Source of the DNA: Thiomicrospira sp. XS5
Lineage (GTDB): Bacteria > Pseudomonadota > Gammaproteobacteria > Thiomicrospirales > Thiomicrospiraceae
Assembly (NCBI RefSeq): GCF_001507555.1
Contig: NZ_LQBO01000001.1
Span: 1,860,001-1,924,000 of the forward strand
Direction: 5' to 3'
Length of the DNA stretch: 64,000 nucleotides
The notes beneath the pieces are model-generated. The model was given only the letters and a program-made list of their open reading frames with translations, was not told where the DNA came from and did not search any database. Below, one piece after another: positions 8,809 to 18,517 of this stretch. The first letter of the stretch is position 1. Each line of letters begins with the position of its first letter. A program made the translations under genes and the position numbers.

Positions 8809-10794
8809 ATGTTTGATCACATTCTTTTAAACATCGTTTTCTTGCTCATTATTACCGTCGGGCTGGTATCCATTTCCCGACGATTGCATCTCCCGGCCAT
8901 CCTAAACTACATTCTGGTCGGGGTGATTGTCGGCCCTTTCGGCTTCGGGCTGATTCAAAGTGAAAAAAGCATCAGCTTTCTCGCCGAATTCGGCATCGTG
9001 TTTTTGCTGTTCTCAATCGGTTTGGAGTTCTCGCTCACGCAAATGATGTCCATGCGCCGCATGGTATTCGGCTTCGGCGGTTTACAGGTTCTCATGACAG
9101 GCCTGGTCGTTTTCGGCGTCTCTTATCTGCTGGGCTTTGGCATAGAAACCAGCGTTGTGATCGCCAGTGCTTTTGCCTTATCCTCCACCGCCATTGTCAT
9201 CAAACAGTTAACCGAACAATCGGAAATCCAAACCCGGCATGGCCGCGCCACCGTCGGCATCCTGATTTTCCAGGATATCATGGCGATTCCATTATTGATT
9301 TTAATTCCCGCTCTCGGCACGGCCGCCGGTCAATCCTTGCCGACTGAACTGGGCATGGCCTTTTTAAAAGGGGCCATCGTGGTTGTCGTCATGTTGTTTG
9401 CCGGGCGCTATATCCTGCGTCCTTTGTTCCATGAAGTCGCCTCATCAAAATCCCAAGAGCTGTTCACCTTAACGGTTCTCACCGTCGTCTTAAGCGCAGC
9501 CGCCTTTACCGAAGAAATGGAAATTTCCATGACACTCGGCGCCTTCCTGGCCGGGATGATGCTCGGCGAAACCGAATACCGTCACCAGATCGAAGCCGAC
9601 ATCCGTCCTTTCCAGGACATCTTACTGGGGTTATTTTTCATCACCGTCGGGATGATGATTTCACCGGAGTTGATTCAAACCCACTTTTTAACCATTTTGG
9701 CCATTACCCTCAGCATTATGCTGGTCAAAACCGTTGTTATTTTCGGCATTATGCGCCTGTTTCAAAAACCGGACGGCGTCAGCCTGCGCACCGCTGTTTC
9801 CCTGTCTCAAGTCGGCGAATTCGGTTTGGTCTTAATCACTCTGGCACTCACTTACGAATTGCTGCCACACCAGCTCGGCCAAATCTTGTTAACATCCGCC
9901 GTCTTCAGCATGGTCGCCACGCCTTTCCTCATTAAATACAACGGGCGCATTGCCAACCGCTTCTGCCGTAAAAGTTATCAGAACGACTTCGCCGAAATGG
10001 AAAGTGTCATCAAAGAAGACACCAAATTCCTGTCCGACCACGTGGTTTTGCTCGGTTTCGGTCGAGTTGGTCAGATCACTGCAAAATTTCTGGAACAAGC
10101 GCACGTGCCGTTTGTCGCTTTGGACATGGACATCAAACGGGTGCATGAAGCCCAACAAAGTGGTGAACCTGTCTATTTCGGCGATTCCGCCAAACACAGT
10201 ATTATCCACGCCACCAATATCAGTAAGGCCAAGGTCGCGATCATTACGTTCCACGACTATCACGCGGCCATCAAAACGCTGAAAACCCTGCAGGACGTGG
10301 CGCCGGAACTGCCGATCCTGGTCCGTTCCATCGACGATACTCACATCAACGAGCTGACCAAGGCGGGTGCCACGGAAGTCATTCCGGATACGTTCGAATC
10401 CAGCATCATGCTGGCGTCGCACCTGTTGTTGATGATTGGACACCCGCCAAGCCAGGTGTTGAAACAAACTCGTGCCGCCCGTCGCGGTCGCTACAATCTG
10501 CTGAACGGTCTTTACCCGGGTGAATCCGACCATGTGCCGTTTGATCATGCGCAAATGGGGCAAATCATCCAACCGATTACGGTCAACGAATCCGCGTTCG
10601 CCGTCGGCAAGCGCCTGGAAGCCTTTCCGGTTGAATCGCTGGATCTTTACATTAAATCGGTCCGACGCGGGTCCGTGCGCGGCGACAACCCGGATATGAA
10701 AACCCGAATCCGCGTCAATGATATTTTGATTGTGCAAGGCTTGCCGGAAAACATCGACAAATTCGAGCACTATTTAAATACCGGTAAGACTTAA
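8809..10794 (+). CDS. Kef-type K+/H+ antiporter with RCK domain
   Basis: This 661-residue inner-membrane protein has about twelve transmembrane segments of the CPA2 antiporter fold (residues 1-385). A RCK/TrkA-N Rossmann domain beginning VVLLGFGRVGQITAKFLEQA (about 411-430) and a TrkA-C-like domain (about 575-655) follow. This is the KefB/KefC layout, which exports K+ in exchange for H+ under electrophile or osmotic stress. The usual glutathione-linked ancillary protein KefF/KefG is not next to it. It is probably co-transcribed with nadC. Confidence 0.88.
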   Translation: MFDHILLNIVFLLIITVGLVSISRRLHLPAILNYILVGVIVGPFGFGLIQSEKSISFLAEFGIVFLLFSIGLEFSLTQMMSMRRMVFGFGGLQVLMTGLVVFGVSYLLGFGIETSVVIASAFALSSTAIVIKQLTEQSEIQTRHGRATVGILIFQDIMAIPLLILIPALGTAAGQSLPTELGMAFLKGAIVVVVMLFAGRYILRPLFHEVASSKSQELFTLTVLTVVLSAAAFTEEMEISMTLGAFLAGMMLGETEYRHQIEADIRPFQDILLGLFFITVGMMISPELIQTHFLTILAITLSIMLVKTVVIFGIMRLFQKPDGVSLRTAVSLSQVGEFGLVLITLALTYELLPHQLGQILLTSAVFSMVATPFLIKYNGRIANRFCRKSYQNDFAEMESVIKEDTKFLSDHVVLLGFGRVGQITAKFLEQAHVPFVALDMDIKRVHEAQQSGEPVYFGDSAKHSIIHATNISKAKVAIITFHDYHAAIKTLKTLQDVAPELPILVRSIDDTHINELTKAGATEVIPDTFESSIMLASHLLLMIGHPPSQVLKQTRAARRGRYNLLNGLYPGESDHVPFDHAQMGQIIQPITVNESAFAVGKRLEAFPVESLDLYIKSVRRGSVRGDNPDMKTRIRVNDILIVQGLPENIDKFEHYLNTGKT

Positions 10795-10866
10795 CGAAAG
10801 GGTCAGAATCAAGATGACCGAATAATCAACCGAGTGGTTTTAAAACGGCACGGCTGGGCGACTGAA

Positions 10867-11628
10867 TCAATCTTCCAGCCATATTAAAGTCGCCATACGA
10901 CCGGTTTGGCCGTCGCGACGATAAGAATAGAATAACTCTTCGTCATGGTAACTGCACAGGCCGCTTTGCGTTACGTCCGACACACCCAAACCTCGTAATT
11001 CAAATTCCGCCAGGCCTGGTAAATCGGCATACCACTTCCCTTGTGATCCTGCCGTAAAATACGACGCATGATCGGCGTTCCGCTCGACAAACCCGTCATA
11101 CACATCGGCACCAACTTCAAAATAACGCTGGCTGATGGCCGGACCAATCCAAGCCAATAAATTTTCCGGGGCATCGGGCAATTGCCGAATGGTGTTTGCC
11201 ACCACCCCGTTCAACAGGCCTCGCCAACCGGCATGAACCGCGGCCGCCACGGTTCCGCTTCGATTGGTAATCAACACCGGCAGACAGTCCGCCGTCATCA
11301 CGCAACACACCTGCCCCGATTGCTGGGTCCAACTGGCATCGGCCACTGGCGGCTTGGCATACGCTTGACCTTGCCAGTGAATCGTATCCACGGTGTGTTC
11401 TTGTGCTAACCAAAGCGGTTCATTCGGCAGTTTTAAAGCCGTTTCCACGGCCTGACGGTTAGCCGCCACTTGATTCGGGTTGTCACCGACATGCCCGGCC
11501 AAATTCAACCCATCATAAGGCGGTAGACTGTCTCCACCAAGCCGAGTGGTAACAAAGGCCCGAACCGTCTCAGGCACCGGCCATTCTGGCCGAACGAACT
11601 GCAAATCATTCTTGAGGAATATCTGCAT
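10867..11628 (-). CDS. pgeF: Purine nucleoside phosphorylase / peptidoglycan editing factor PgeF (YfiH)
   Basis: This 253-residue protein of the YfiH/LACC1 family has the motif AAAVHAGWRGLLNGVV with the conserved histidine, CCVMTADCLPVL and the C-terminal CSYHDEELFYSYRRDG. Members use a metal site (Cys/His) and have been linked to purine nucleoside cleavage and to correction of wrongly built muropeptides. Its start overlaps the end of rluD by 23 nt. The order bamD <-> rluD-pgeF is conserved in gammaproteobacteria. Confidence 0.92.
   Translation of the reverse strand: MQIFLKNDLQFVRPEWPVPETVRAFVTTRLGGDSLPPYDGLNLAGHVGDNPNQVAANRQAVETALKLPNEPLWLAQEHTVDTIHWQGQAYAKPPVADASWTQQSGQVCCVMTADCLPVLITNRSGTVAAAVHAGWRGLLNGVVANTIRQLPDAPENLLAWIGPAISQRYFEVGADVYDGFVERNADHASYFTAGSQGKWYADLPGLAEFELRGLGVSDVTQSGLCSYHDEELFYSYRRDGQTGRMATLIWLED
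11010..11019. repeat. Iterated palindrome in pgeF
   Basis: Exact copy, read as Pro-Gly-Leu. Confidence 0.9.
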
Positions 11629-12661
11629 CGGTTACCCACTCCACTTCGACACCGTCATCATAATCGTAGTCGTCGTAGCCTAAGTCGTCTTGCATGGCTT
11701 TGAAATCATCCATATCGTCACGCAACACATCAATCAGCGCCAACATATCGTCGGGCATCGGCGCTTTCCATTTCATGACTTTTCCGCTAACGGGATGCGT
11801 GAGACTGAGTTGCCCAGCATGCAACGCCTGACGTTTAAAGCCGCGCAAGAAATCCGCAAATTCCGGCAACATCTGCTGTGGAATCCGTAAGCGCCCGCCG
11901 TAGACCGGGTCGCCCACCAATGGAAAACCGAGATGCGACATATGCACCCGAATTTGGTGTGTTCGACCGGTTTCAAGCTGCACCCGGACATGCGTATGCT
12001 CCCGAAACCGCTCCAATACCCGATAATGCGACACAGCCGGTTTACCGCCGCCAGTGGTAATCACCGCCATGCGTTTTCGGTCGGTCGGGTGACGCCCGAT
12101 TGGCTTATTGATTGTGCCGCCGGAAATCATTTTCCCCACCACGATGGCGTCGTAAACACGTTCCACCGCGTGACGTTGCAATTGTTCGACCAGGTGCGTT
12201 TGCGCCGGCACCGTTTTCGCCACCACCATCAAACCGGTGGTTTCTTTATCCAACCGATGCACAATGCCCGCACGCGGCACTTCGCGCAACCGTTCGTCAT
12301 GAAACAGCAAAGCGTTCAGCAAGGTCCCGTCCGGGTTACCCGCGCCAGGGTGTACCACCAGCCCCGCCGGTTTATTGACCACCAGAATATCGTCGTCTTC
12401 ATAAACGATGTCCAGCGGAATATCCTGCGCTTGGTAAACGACCTCTTCTTCAATTTCCGCTTGAAGGCACACGCTTTCCCCGCCCAACACTTTCATATTG
12501 GGTTTGGTTTGGACTTGACCATCCAATGTGGCCTGCCCCGCTTTAATCCAGTCCTGGATGCGACTGCGTGAATAATCCGAAAACAACTCCGCTAAAACCG
12601 CGTCAAGGCGCTGACCCAACTTATCAGACGGAATGCGTGCTTCCAATTGTTGACTGCTCAA
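11606..12661 (-). CDS. rluD: 23S rRNA pseudouridine synthase RluD
   Basis: This 351-residue enzyme isomerises uridines in helix 69 of 23S rRNA. An S4-like RNA-binding domain (about residues 15-75) precedes the catalytic domain, whose RluA-family signature HRLDKETTGLMVVAK contains the catalytic aspartate. The C-terminal acidic tail (DDLGYDDYDYDDGVEVEW) is longer than usual and would be disordered. The gene is divergent from bamD and overlaps pgeF. Confidence 0.95.
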   Translation of the reverse strand: MSSQQLEARIPSDKLGQRLDAVLAELFSDYSRSRIQDWIKAGQATLDGQVQTKPNMKVLGGESVCLQAEIEEEVVYQAQDIPLDIVYEDDDILVVNKPAGLVVHPGAGNPDGTLLNALLFHDERLREVPRAGIVHRLDKETTGLMVVAKTVPAQTHLVEQLQRHAVERVYDAIVVGKMISGGTINKPIGRHPTDRKRMAVITTGGGKPAVSHYRVLERFREHTHVRVQLETGRTHQIRVHMSHLGFPLVGDPVYGGRLRIPQQMLPEFADFLRGFKRQALHAGQLSLTHPVSGKVMKWKAPMPDDMLALIDVLRDDMDDFKAMQDDLGYDDYDYDDGVEVEWVTDADIPQE

Positions 12662-13041
12662 AACCGCTCCTAAAAACCCTGTGCCGAATGGATTTTAAAC
12701 ATCCATTACTTAGTCGGCTCTAAATAACGCATTTAATTTATGGCAAAGCCAGTTTTTACTCATCAAGGAAGAATGGTGCAATGCTATCTAGATAACATAA
12801 AGCATTCTAACGCAGAGGAGTGAAAACTGGAGAAGCCCCTTCGGGTGAGCGTTTAAGCAGGCATTCTCGTTGTTGTGAATTTCGATAATGGAATAACCAT
12901 TATCTTCAATCCACGCCTAGAGCCTACCAGCTTAAACGTCTCACATAAATTTAAATGCGTTATTCAGAGTCGACTACTTATACTCAGCTCGGCACATATG
13001 GTATGATTAATTTTTTATTCGAAACGCTATTTTACCAAAAT
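12662..13041. other. Intergenic region between rluD and bamD
   Basis: This 380-bp gap holds the divergent promoters and two large imperfect stem-loops described separately (12749-12942). I see no additional gene. The reading frame open from 12955 is an extension of bamD without a ribosome binding site. Confidence 0.6.
12749..12942. ncRNA. Candidate structured RNA or small non-autonomous element
   Basis: Two consecutive long stem-loops are visible. The first pairs 12749-12761 with 12818-12830 (13 positions, one of them a G-U pair) and contains an inner AATGCT/AGCATT stem around the palindrome TATCTAGATA. The second pairs CGTTTAAGC (12850-12858) with GCTTAAACG (12930-12938) and contains a perfect GATAATGG/CCATTATC hairpin with a 5-nt loop (12884-12904). 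A small CCC-TTC-GGG hairpin joins them. I do not recognise a known RNA family. A MITE-like element is the alternative. Confidence 0.35.
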
Positions 13042-13800
13042 ATGAAGCACTCGCTGTTATCCCTGATTGTTTTATTGACCCTTGCGCTGCAAGCTTGCTC
13101 CCTGGTGGAGAAAGACGAATCCGAATGGACGGTCAAAGATTTCTACGAACACGCCAAAGACGCCTATAACAGCGAACAATGGGAATCCGCTATTGGGTAT
13201 TATGAAAAGCTCAAAGCCTACTACCCTTACGGCAAATACGCCGAACAATCTTACCTGGAACTGGCCTATTCTTATTATCGCTATGATGAACCGGAATCGG
13301 CTCAGCGAGAACTGGAAGAATTCATCCGTCTTTACCCAAAACATTCCGCTTTGCCTTACGCTTATTACTTGCGCGCTTTATCGGCGGACTCCATCAACAA
13401 AAGCTGGTTCGACAGCTGGTTAACCGACCCGGCGTCTCGAGACATGGATTCGACACAAGAAGCTTATAATGCTTACTTGGAGTTACTGAGTCGCTTCCCA
13501 ACGTCTAAATACTCCGCCAAATCGCGGGAGCGACTGATTGTGCTGCGCAACCGCATGGCACGCCATGAATATCAAGTGGCCGAATATTATTTCAAACGTA
13601 AAGCCTATTTGGCCTCCGCCAATCGCGCCAAGTTTATTATCGAAACTTACCCACGCTCTGTGGTCAATATTTACGCCTTGCAACTCATGCGCGATGCTTA
13701 CCAGGAACTGGGCATGAAGCAGAACGCGGATGATGCTCAAGCCGTTATTGACCTCAACCTGGCGCGCATCGAAGCCCAGGAAAAAGCCGACGAAGACTGA
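13042..13800 (+). CDS. bamD: Outer membrane protein assembly factor BamD
   Basis: This 252-residue lipoprotein of the BAM complex inserts beta-barrel proteins. I chose the ATG at 13042 because it gives a proper lipoprotein signal (KHSLLSLIVLLTLALQAC, lipobox LQAC). The upstream in-frame ATG at 12955 would bury that signal. Tetratricopeptide-like repeats fill the rest: FYEHAKDAYNSEQWESAIGY and several YP/FP-containing repeat units (YYPYGKYAEQSY, LYPKHSALPYAYY, RFPTSKYSAKS). The protein faces the periplasm. It is divergent from rluD as in E. coli. Confidence 0.95.
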   Translation: MKHSLLSLIVLLTLALQACSLVEKDESEWTVKDFYEHAKDAYNSEQWESAIGYYEKLKAYYPYGKYAEQSYLELAYSYYRYDEPESAQRELEEFIRLYPKHSALPYAYYLRALSADSINKSWFDSWLTDPASRDMDSTQEAYNAYLELLSRFPTSKYSAKSRERLIVLRNRMARHEYQVAEYYFKRKAYLASANRAKFIIETYPRSVVNIYALQLMRDAYQELGMKQNADDAQAVIDLNLARIEAQEKADED

Positions 13801-13853
13801 GACTGCGAGACTGATTGGATCGGTCGAAAACGGTTAATATAAAAAACAGATGT

Positions 13854-13883
13854 AAAAAAACCGCCAGGCCTGGCGGTTTTTTT
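13854..13883. terminator. Bidirectional terminator between bamD and nadE
   Basis: A perfect 30-bp palindrome with CCAGGCCTGG (13864-13873) at its centre is flanked by seven As and seven Ts. The two genes converge on it, so it can stop both. Confidence 0.9.
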
Positions 13884-13915
13884 ATTTGGCGTCAATGTTA
13901 TTTAAAACATCGGCT

Positions 13916-15547
13916 TCACTCGCTGTAACGACTGGTAATCGGATAACGCCGGTCTCGACCGAAAGCACGCGGCGAAATCTTCACTCCCGGCGCCGCCTGA
14001 CGACGTTTGTATTCGTTACGCGTAATCATGCCGACCACACGCTTAACTTCGCTCTCATCATAACCAAAGGCTTTCACAATCTGGGCCGGGCTCTTATCTT
14101 CTTCCACAAACGCCTGAATCACATTATCCAACACCTCATAATCCGGTAATGAATCCTGATCCTTCTGATCCGGCCGCAGTTCAGCCGACGGCGCACGGGT
14201 AATGACGCGTTCCGGAATGACTTCGCCATCACGATTGCGGTAAGTCGCCAAGCGATACACCCAGGTTTTCGGCACGTCTTTCAACGGCGAGAAGCCGCCG
14301 ACCATATCGCCATACAGCGTTGAATAGCCCACGGCCACTTCGGATTTATTACTGGTCGCCAACACCAGTTTATGCGCTTTATTGGAAATCGACATCAGTA
14401 ACATCCCGCGAATACGCGCCTGCATATTCTCTTCGGTTACATCTTCTTCATAGCCTTGAAAACGATCCGTCAGAGCCGATTCGCACGCCGCATACACCGA
14501 CTCAATCGGAATGGAATGATATTTCACGCCGAGCGTATTGGCTTCTTTTTCGGCGTCTTCGATGCTGATATCCGCCGTGTAACGGAACGGCATCATCACC
14601 GCTTCCACTTTATCGGCACCCAACGCATCCACGGCCACAGCCAAGGTCAAAGCCGAATCAATCCCGCCGGACAAGCCCAAGACCACGCCGCCAAAACCGT
14701 TTTTTTCAACGTAATCTTTTACCCCGGTCACCAGGGCTTCATAAATGCGCGCTTCGTCTTGATACAAAGGCTGTTTTTCGCCCGGTAGAATCACCACCGA
14801 ATCCGCTTGTTTCAACACCTGAACGGGAACCAGCTCCGACTTGAATTCGCCACCTTGCACCTGAACATCGCCTTCGGCGCAAGTGGCAAACGAACCGCCA
14901 TCAAACACCAGTTCATCTTGGCCGCCGACCTGATTAACATAAATCACCGGCCGCTTCACTTCGCTAACGCGACGGTTCACCACTTGGATGCGATCCTGAT
15001 GTTTTTCCTGCGAAAACGGAGACGCATTCAAGCTCAACAGAATATCAGCTCCGGCTTTCACGGACTGGCTGGCCGGCGACGGCTTCCAAATGTCTTCACA
15101 AATCAGCAAGCCGAAACGCACGCCTTTGTATTCGACCACGCATGGCTGTTCACTGGCGGAAAAATAACGTTTCTCGTCAAACACGCTGTAATTCGGTAGG
15201 TTTTGCTTGATGTAACTGGCTTGAATCTCACCATTTTCAATCCAAGCCGCCATATTGAAACGCTCGCCCAGCTCGTCCATCATCGGATACCCTAACACCA
15301 GCACCACGTCTTGGACCTGCTCGCAAATGCTCAGCAAGGCTTTCTTGACCTGATCGTATAAGGCGTCGCGGAACAACAAGTCTTCCGGCGGGTAACCGGT
15401 CAGGGTCATCTCGGGAAACACCACGATATCGGCCTGTTGCTCGGTTTTGGCCCGTCGTGCCGAATCGATGATCAAATCGACGTTACCGTCGATATCGCCG
15501 ACCACCGGGTTGATTTGCGCCATGACGACCGTTAATTGTTCTGACAT
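13916..15547 (-). CDS. nadE: Glutamine-dependent NAD+ synthetase
   Basis: This 543-residue enzyme converts deamido-NAD, ATP and glutamine to NAD+. The N-terminal nitrilase-type glutaminase domain (about residues 1-265) has the catalytic triad elements VVFPEMTLTGYPPEDLL (Glu), a Lys in IKQNLPNYSVFDEKRYF and LLICEDIW (Cys). The C-terminal ATP pyrophosphatase domain has the PP-loop GLSGGIDSALTLAVAVDAL. This two-domain form uses glutamine rather than ammonia. It complements nadC elsewhere in the window. Confidence 0.95.
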   Translation of the reverse strand: MSEQLTVVMAQINPVVGDIDGNVDLIIDSARRAKTEQQADIVVFPEMTLTGYPPEDLLFRDALYDQVKKALLSICEQVQDVVLVLGYPMMDELGERFNMAAWIENGEIQASYIKQNLPNYSVFDEKRYFSASEQPCVVEYKGVRFGLLICEDIWKPSPASQSVKAGADILLSLNASPFSQEKHQDRIQVVNRRVSEVKRPVIYVNQVGGQDELVFDGGSFATCAEGDVQVQGGEFKSELVPVQVLKQADSVVILPGEKQPLYQDEARIYEALVTGVKDYVEKNGFGGVVLGLSGGIDSALTLAVAVDALGADKVEAVMMPFRYTADISIEDAEKEANTLGVKYHSIPIESVYAACESALTDRFQGYEEDVTEENMQARIRGMLLMSISNKAHKLVLATSNKSEVAVGYSTLYGDMVGGFSPLKDVPKTWVYRLATYRNRDGEVIPERVITRAPSAELRPDQKDQDSLPDYEVLDNVIQAFVEEDKSPAQIVKAFGYDESEVKRVVGMITRNEYKRRQAAPGVKISPRAFGRDRRYPITSRYSE

Positions 15548-15566
15548 AGTTTAATTCCGTTTGACC

Positions 15567-16448
15567 TTATCCGACCAGCTTGAACATGGCATCGCCCAGC
15601 TCCGCCGGGGAACGCACCACGGTCACGCCCGCCGCTTCCAAAGCTTCAAACTTGGCTTCCGCCGTGCCCTTACCGCCGCTGACAATCGCACCGGCGTGGC
15701 CCATGCGCTTACCGGCCGGCGCCGTGACACCGGCAATGTACGCTACGACCGGTTTAGAAACGTTTTCTTGAATGTACTGCGCGGCGTCTTCCTCGGCTTG
15801 ACCGCCGATTTCGCCGACCAGAATAATGCCCTCGGTTTGCGGGTCCTGCTCAAACAACGTCAAGCAGTCGATGAAATTCATCCCTTGAATCGGGTCGCCG
15901 CCGATGCCAACACACGTTGACTGCCCCAAACCGTTTTGTGTGGTTTGGTGAACCGCTTCATAGGTCAAGGTGCCGGAGCGGGAGACGATGCCCACTTTTC
16001 CGGGCAAGTGAATGTGCCCCGGCATAATGCCGATTTTACAGCCCTGTTGATTGTCACCCGGCGTAATCAGGCCTGGGCAATTGGGTCCAATCAAATACGC
16101 ATCGGACTGATCCAGCGCAGCACGCACTTTCAACATATCGTTGACCGGAATGCCTTCGGTAATGCAAGTAATGACTTGAATACCGGCGTCGATGGCTTCA
16201 ATAATCGAATCCGCGGCAAAGGCCGGTGGTACGTAAATCATTGAGGCCTCAGCGCCGGTCTCGGCGACGGCTTCTTTCACGGTGTTGAACACCGGTAAGC
16301 CCAAATGCTCACTGCCACCTTTACCCGGCGTGACGCCGCCGACCATCTGAGTACCATACGCCATCGCCTGTTCGGAGTGGAAAGTACCTTGTTTGCCGGT
16401 AAAGCCCTGACAAATCACTTTGGTTTGATGGTTGATCAAAATACTCAT
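15567..16448 (-). CDS. sucD: Succinate-CoA ligase, alpha subunit
   Basis: This 293-residue subunit of the TCA-cycle enzyme makes succinyl-CoA from, or releases it to, succinate with ATP/ADP. The CoA-binding Rossmann start ([20 protein letters not shown]) is followed by the phosphohistidine segment [20 protein letters not shown]. The first codons overlap the sucC stop by 4 nt. With fumC in this window it shows at least part of a TCA cycle. In an autotroph the pathway may be incomplete, which the window cannot decide. Confidence 0.95.
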   Translation of the reverse strand: MSILINHQTKVICQGFTGKQGTFHSEQAMAYGTQMVGGVTPGKGGSEHLGLPVFNTVKEAVAETGAEASMIYVPPAFAADSIIEAIDAGIQVITCITEGIPVNDMLKVRAALDQSDAYLIGPNCPGLITPGDNQQGCKIGIMPGHIHLPGKVGIVSRSGTLTYEAVHQTTQNGLGQSTCVGIGGDPIQGMNFIDCLTLFEQDPQTEGIILVGEIGGQAEEDAAQYIQENVSKPVVAYIAGVTAPAGKRMGHAGAIVSGGKGTAEAKFEALEAAGVTVVRSPAELGDAMFKLVG

Positions 16449-17629
16449 GCTTGACCCTCCATTGCGGCATTAAGCGCCGCATCCACCGCTTTTTGCGCCG
16501 CATCGGCCAAGCCGTCTGCGGTAATGATGCTCAGGCCGCTGTTGGCCAGTTTTTCTTTTCCTAATGTCACATTGGTTCCTTCTAAACGCACCACGACTGG
16601 AATCTGCAAGCCCACTTCTTGCACCGCTTGAATAATGCCGTCGGCAATCAGGTCGCAACGCACAATGCCGCCGAAAATATTCACCAGAATCGATTTCACT
16701 TCAGAAGACGACAGAATCAGTTTAAAGGCTTCCGCCACGCGCTCCGGCGTGGCGCCACCGCCCACATCCAGGAAGTTGGCCGGTTCACCGCCGTTGAGTT
16801 TGATTAAATCCATGGTCGCCATGGCCAAACCGGCCCCATTGACCATACAGCCAATATTGCCATCCAATGCGATGTAATTCAGTTGATGGTCCGCCGCTTT
16901 GGCTTCACGCGCATCTTCCTGAGTCGCATCACGCATTTCCACCAGGCCTGGCTGACGATACAGGGCATTGGAGTCGATGTTCAATTTCGCATCCAAAGCC
17001 ACCAATTCATTATCCGCGGTCAGCACCAACGGGTTGACCTCCAATAGGGCAACATCCTTATCCAGCGCCATGCGGTAGAAACCTTGCATCATCGCCGTCA
17101 TTTGCTTGAATGCCGTGCCGGTCAAGCCCAATGCAAACCCGATTTCACGGCATTGATACGGCATCAGGCCGACAGCCCCATCCACATGCACGGACAAGAT
17201 TTTTTCCGGCGAGGCTTCCGCCACCAGTTCAATGTCCATGCCGCCCGCTTCGGAAATCACAAACGTATGCGTTTTGGTGACACGATCCACCAACAAGCTC
17301 AAATAAAATTCCTGGCGAATATCCAACGTTTGTTCAATCAAAAGTGTATTCACCGGCAAGGCTTTTCCGGCGGTTTGAATCGTCGCCAATGACGACCCCA
17401 ATAGAGACGTCGCCGCTTCTTGTGCTTCTTCAGCGGTTTTCACCAGTTTCACACCGCCGGCTTTACCACGCGCGCCAGCATGAATTTGGGCTTTAACGAC
17501 CCAACCATCCGAGTCGATTTTCGCCAGCGCATCGGGCAACTGGCTCAAGTCATCTATCATGACGCCGGCCGGCGTCGGGATACCATACTGCTGAAACAGC
17601 GATTTTGCTTGATATTCGTGTAAGTTCAT
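16445..17629 (-). CDS. sucC: Succinate-CoA ligase [ADP-forming], beta subunit
   Basis: This 394-residue ATP-grasp subunit pairs with SucD. Recognisable parts are the N-terminal [20 protein letters not shown], the nucleotide-contacting [18 protein letters not shown] and the C-terminal ligase domain with [17 protein letters not shown]. It is the first gene of a two-gene operon. The upstream 17630-17757 region, shared with a divergent PP0621-like gene, is AT-rich and must hold both promoters. One palindrome copy lies at 16942-16951, read as Pro-Gly-Leu. Confidence 0.96.
   Translation of the reverse strand: MNLHEYQAKSLFQQYGIPTPAGVMIDDLSQLPDALAKIDSDGWVVKAQIHAGARGKAGGVKLVKTAEEAQEAATSLLGSSLATIQTAGKALPVNTLLIEQTLDIRQEFYLSLLVDRVTKTHTFVISEAGGMDIELVAEASPEKILSVHVDGAVGLMPYQCREIGFALGLTGTAFKQMTAMMQGFYRMALDKDVALLEVNPLVLTADNELVALDAKLNIDSNALYRQPGLVEMRDATQEDAREAKAADHQLNYIALDGNIGCMVNGAGLAMATMDLIKLNGGEPANFLDVGGGATPERVAEAFKLILSSSEVKSILVNIFGGIVRCDLIADGIIQAVQEVGLQIPVVVRLEGTNVTLGKEKLANSGLSIITADGLADAAQKAVDAALNAAMEGQA
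16942..16951. repeat. Iterated palindrome in sucC
   Basis: Exact copy, read as Pro-Gly-Leu (QPGLVEM). A one-mismatch copy in sucD (16067-16076) also reads Pro-Gly-Leu. Confidence 0.9.
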
Positions 17630-17757
17630 GAATTGCCTTTTAACGGATTTGCCGCACCCACCTTGATACGATGTTCGGCGGTAAATTAAATTGCAATTAT
17701 TTTATGTTTTTTAGACAATAAATGCATTAAAACAACCGCTGAAATCACTGAATTCCT

Positions 17758-18018
17758 ATGAGAGCCCTGCTTTTTTTCGTATTTATCCTAGTCGTTTACC
17801 TGGCAATCCGCTTTACGTTAAAACGTGTGCGAGAATTGCGCGCCGCTTCGGCAGAGGCTGAAACCCTTAAAAACCAACCGGAACCGGAAGAAATGGTGGC
17901 CTGCGCAACCTGCGGATTACACCTGCCAAAACACGAAGCGATTTGCGAAACGGCCGAAGCCGGCGAACGCTGCTTTTGTTCGGACGCCCACCAAAAACAG
18001 GCGCATGAAGAAGATTAA
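17758..18018 (+). CDS. PP0621-family membrane-anchored zinc-ribbon-like protein
   Basis: This 86-residue protein has one N-terminal transmembrane segment (about residues 3-20), a charged linker and a small Cys/His domain: CATCGLHLPKHEAIC followed by GERCFCSDAH. This layout matches the PP0621 family, whose function is not known. The four or five Cys and two His residues could bind one zinc on the cytoplasmic side. It stands alone, divergent from sucC. Confidence 0.8.
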   Translation: MRALLFFVFILVVYLAIRFTLKRVRELRAASAEAETLKNQPEPEEMVACATCGLHLPKHEAICETAEAGERCFCSDAHQKQAHEED

Positions 18019-18030
18019 CCTGAAACGAAA

Positions 18031-18477
18031 TCAGGACAGAATGTTTTCGATCTTCGCTTCAAACACAACGACCTGACCGGTCAACGGGTGATTAAAATCC
18101 ACCACCACGTCATCGCCGTTCACTTCATAGATCGTGCCGGGAATTTCATCGCCGGACGGTGTATCAAAACCGATCACATAGCCCTCTTCCAACACCATCG
18201 TATCGGGAAACTCATTGCGCGACATGGTTTTGAAGTTCTCCGGGTTCGGCAAACCGAACGCCTGTTCCGGCATTAAGGTGAATTTTCCGGTCGTGCCCAC
18301 TTCCAGGCCGATCAGCAATTCATCCAAACGATTCAACAGTTGCCCATCGCCGATTTGAAAGGCAAACACTTCCCCTTCTTCGGTCTGATCGACCACCGTG
18401 CCATCCAACAAGGAAAGCTGAAAAGAGATTTCAATGTCACTGTTTTCTTGGACGGTTTTGACGGTTTCTTGACTCAT
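18031..18477 (-). CDS. fkpB: FKBP-type peptidyl-prolyl isomerase, SlyD/FkpB-like
   Basis: This 148-residue cytoplasmic isomerase contains an FKBP core interrupted by an insert-in-flap domain, as in SlyD and FkpB (SlpA). Diagnostic stretches are FQLSLLDGTVVDQTEEGEVFAFQIG, IGLEVGTTGKFTLMPEQAFG and the C-terminal VDFNHPLTGQVVVFEAKI. It lacks the His-rich metal tail of SlyD, which favours FkpB. The usual neighbours lspA and ispH are not here. It is convergent with the PP0621-like gene, 12 nt away. Confidence 0.88.
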   Translation of the reverse strand: MSQETVKTVQENSDIEISFQLSLLDGTVVDQTEEGEVFAFQIGDGQLLNRLDELLIGLEVGTTGKFTLMPEQAFGLPNPENFKTMSRNEFPDTMVLEEGYVIGFDTPSGDEIPGTIYEVNGDDVVVDFNHPLTGQVVVFEAKIENILS

Positions 18478-18517
18478 AATTGGTTTTCTCGTTTTGATAA
18501 TCTACGAAGGTATTGAA

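Noticed and set aside
9889-10770. Long minus-strand open frame (293 codons) opposite the Kef-type antiporter
   Set aside because: It is an antisense shadow. The plus-strand protein has clear family motifs throughout.
12955-13041. N-terminal extension of BamD from an upstream ATG
   Set aside because: It would precede the lipoprotein signal and has no ribosome binding site. The ATG at 13042 gives a correct lipobox.
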